A stretch of 64,000 nt of DNA from Planktothricoides sp. SR001 (GTDB lineage Bacteria > Cyanobacteriota > Cyanobacteriia > Cyanobacteriales > Laspinemataceae), in contig NZ_LIUQ01000025.1 in NCBI RefSeq assembly GCF_001276715.1, positions 28,991 through 92,990 on the forward strand, given 5' to 3'. Every line of letters starts with the position of its first letter. The stretch's first letter is position 1. The notes beneath the pieces were generated by a model. The model searched no databases, was not told where the DNA came from, and saw nothing but the letters and a program-made list of their open reading frames with translations. Shown here in pieces: positions 63,158-64,000 of the stretch. The translations under genes and the position numbers were made by a program.

Positions 63158-63592
63158 TTATGCTTCTAATCGTCCACTCCCCCGATGTTCTTGAGAAGTG
63201 CTTTGGACGCTATCGGGATCTTTCTCAGAATTAGTGATATCACGACGCCCGCTGCCCCTGGCTTCGTCTTTGATTGACATCCGACGATTATTCTGATCGG
63301 AATCCATCGTGTCAATGCGTCCGCTCCCTCTAGGCATACGATTTACAAATTTGTCCACAACAAGTTTAGACTGATTCAATGACAGTAATACTTGAGATTT
63401 CATCTCTAAGCAACCGTCCCTTTGATCTGCACCTCTTTTGCAAAAATTTCCATCATTTTCCGAGAGAATATTCAATGGAATATCAGAGCCAACTTGGTCA
63501 AAAGACCCAGAGTCAAAAGTACGAAATGCCGCGTTACCAACGCCAGTCAATAATAAACCAGACAATAGAATAAAACCGTAAATGCTGCGCAT
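63158..63592 (-). CDS. patX: PatX-like secreted protein with three RGSGR pentapeptides
   Basis: A 144-residue protein. Signal peptide about 1-21 (YGFILLSGLLLTGVGNA). Middle is unstructured with two Cys (51, 61). RGSGR occurs exactly at 88-92, 112-116 and 137-141, the last four residues from the end (RLEA). RGSGR is the active pentapeptide of PatS/HetN, and PatX is an RGSGR-bearing exported protein linked to HetR across filamentous cyanobacteria, including those without heterocysts. Export and processing to a peptide that binds HetR is inferred. RBS AAAGGAAA 8 nt before the ATG; TATAGT at 63612-63617 may be a -10. hetR is not in this window. Confidence 0.82.
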   Translation of the reverse strand: MRSIYGFILLSGLLLTGVGNAAFRTFDSGSFDQVGSDIPLNILSENDGNFCKRGADQRDGCLEMKSQVLLSLNQSKLVVDKFVNRMPRGSGRIDTMDSDQNNRRMSIKDEARGSGRRDITNSEKDPDSVQSTSQEHRGSGRLEA

Positions 63593-64000
63593 AGTTAATA
63601 TTTCCTTTTAAACTATATTTCAGAATTCGGAAACTCAGCGCAGTTTCAGGATAAAATTATTTTTTTCGGTCAGTTTATCAACTGTCCACAGGTTTGATTG
63701 GTGGTTTTTGATTGTCTGTTTGCTATTTATTATTGCTTATTGCTTACTTGTTAATTGTTGTTTCTTTGTGTAGGGGAGAACGGGCGTTCGCCCCTACGGA
63801 ATGGTGAATAGATTTCACCCATGAATAAACCCATAAATAAACCCATAAATAAACCCATAAATAAAGGGAGGGACAATTCATCAATTGTCCCTCCCTGGAT
63901 CGGAAATATTATTGGTTATTTGTTGTTTTAACTTTACCGCTCGTAAAAATCTGGACAAAGTTACCCAAAGGTAGACAATGTTAGACAGCTACGTTTGTAA
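63593..64000. repeat. Terminal spacer with 12-bp tandem units and a 13-bp hairpin
   Basis: Upstream of patX, no gene to the window end. GTAGGGGAGAACGGGCGTTC-type imperfect palindrome near 63771-63798; CCCATAAATAAA units about four times (63828-63865); perfect hairpin 63866-63895 (GGGAGGGACAATT, loop CATC). Confidence 0.85.

Noticed and set aside
1..64000. tRNA, rRNA or tmRNA genes
   Set aside because: No T-loop or anticodon-arm pattern that folded as a tRNA was recognised by eye in the spacers; a tRNA scan would be decisive.

Overview
The window is chromosomal DNA of a filamentous, probably non-heterocystous cyanobacterium (Oscillatoriales-like). The evidence is the very frequent HIP1 octamer GCGATCGC in genes and spacers, a Psb32-type photosystem II repair protein, NrtA-family transport genes, a TpsA-like exoprotein, and a PatX-like secreted protein carrying three RGSGR pentapeptides. 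Spacers are crowded with short dispersed repeats: heptamer hairpins, GTAGGG-type palindromes, tandem repeats and a MITE-like element. No rRNA, tRNA or CRISPR array was recognised.

Layout. 1-6.8 kb: 5' end of recQ, a DUF427 protein, a pentapeptide-repeat Ser/Thr kinase, SelO and a TPR protein. 6.9-15.1 kb: two divergent three-gene operons that look like a defence island. Leftward are DUF262, an RNEIAH-type HEPN protein and a DNA methyltransferase fused to an Mrr-like nuclease. Rightward are a HEPN protein, a KGGVGR-variant ParA/MinD-like ATPase and a GxxGxGKT P-loop NTPase, tightly coupled. 15.2-24 kb: an F420-type oxidoreductase, a LON-domain protein, a DUF2079 membrane protein, a small phasin-like protein, a degenerate caspase/EF-hand/TM/WD40 protein and an ABC1-kinase pseudogene. 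24.3-39.7 kb: an exopolysaccharide cluster with a flippase, a polymerase-like protein, eight glycosyltransferases, an acyltransferase and a decayed sulfotransferase. It contains internal duplications, a 97-bp inverted repeat pair and two dead IS630 transposases.

40.4-46.5 kb: a large two-partner-secretion exoprotein, a methyltransferase/cupin operon divergent from a Crp/Fnr regulator with a TTGAC-GTCAA palindrome between them, and ExoD. 46.7-50.3 kb: an NrtBAD-like ABC transporter behind a c-di-AMP (ydaO/yuaA) riboswitch and an intrinsic terminator, then a solitary DUF433 antitoxin-like gene. 51.2-61.6 kb: argC, ribBA, lysC, an LprI-domain protein, DUF4346, psb32, an SDR protein, a peptidoglycan-binding protein, surE and a 34-residue membrane protein missed by ordinary length cut-offs. 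61.7-64 kb: a REC-GGDEF diguanylate cyclase, a possible 51-residue Cys-containing ORF and the patX-like gene.

Most promising for something new: the coupled HEPN/KGGVGR-ATPase/P-loop operon beside the DUF262/HEPN/methylase-nuclease operon, the c-di-AMP riboswitch on a nitrate/bicarbonate-family transporter, and the triple-RGSGR PatX-like peptide precursor. All family names come from reading motifs; no database search was run.
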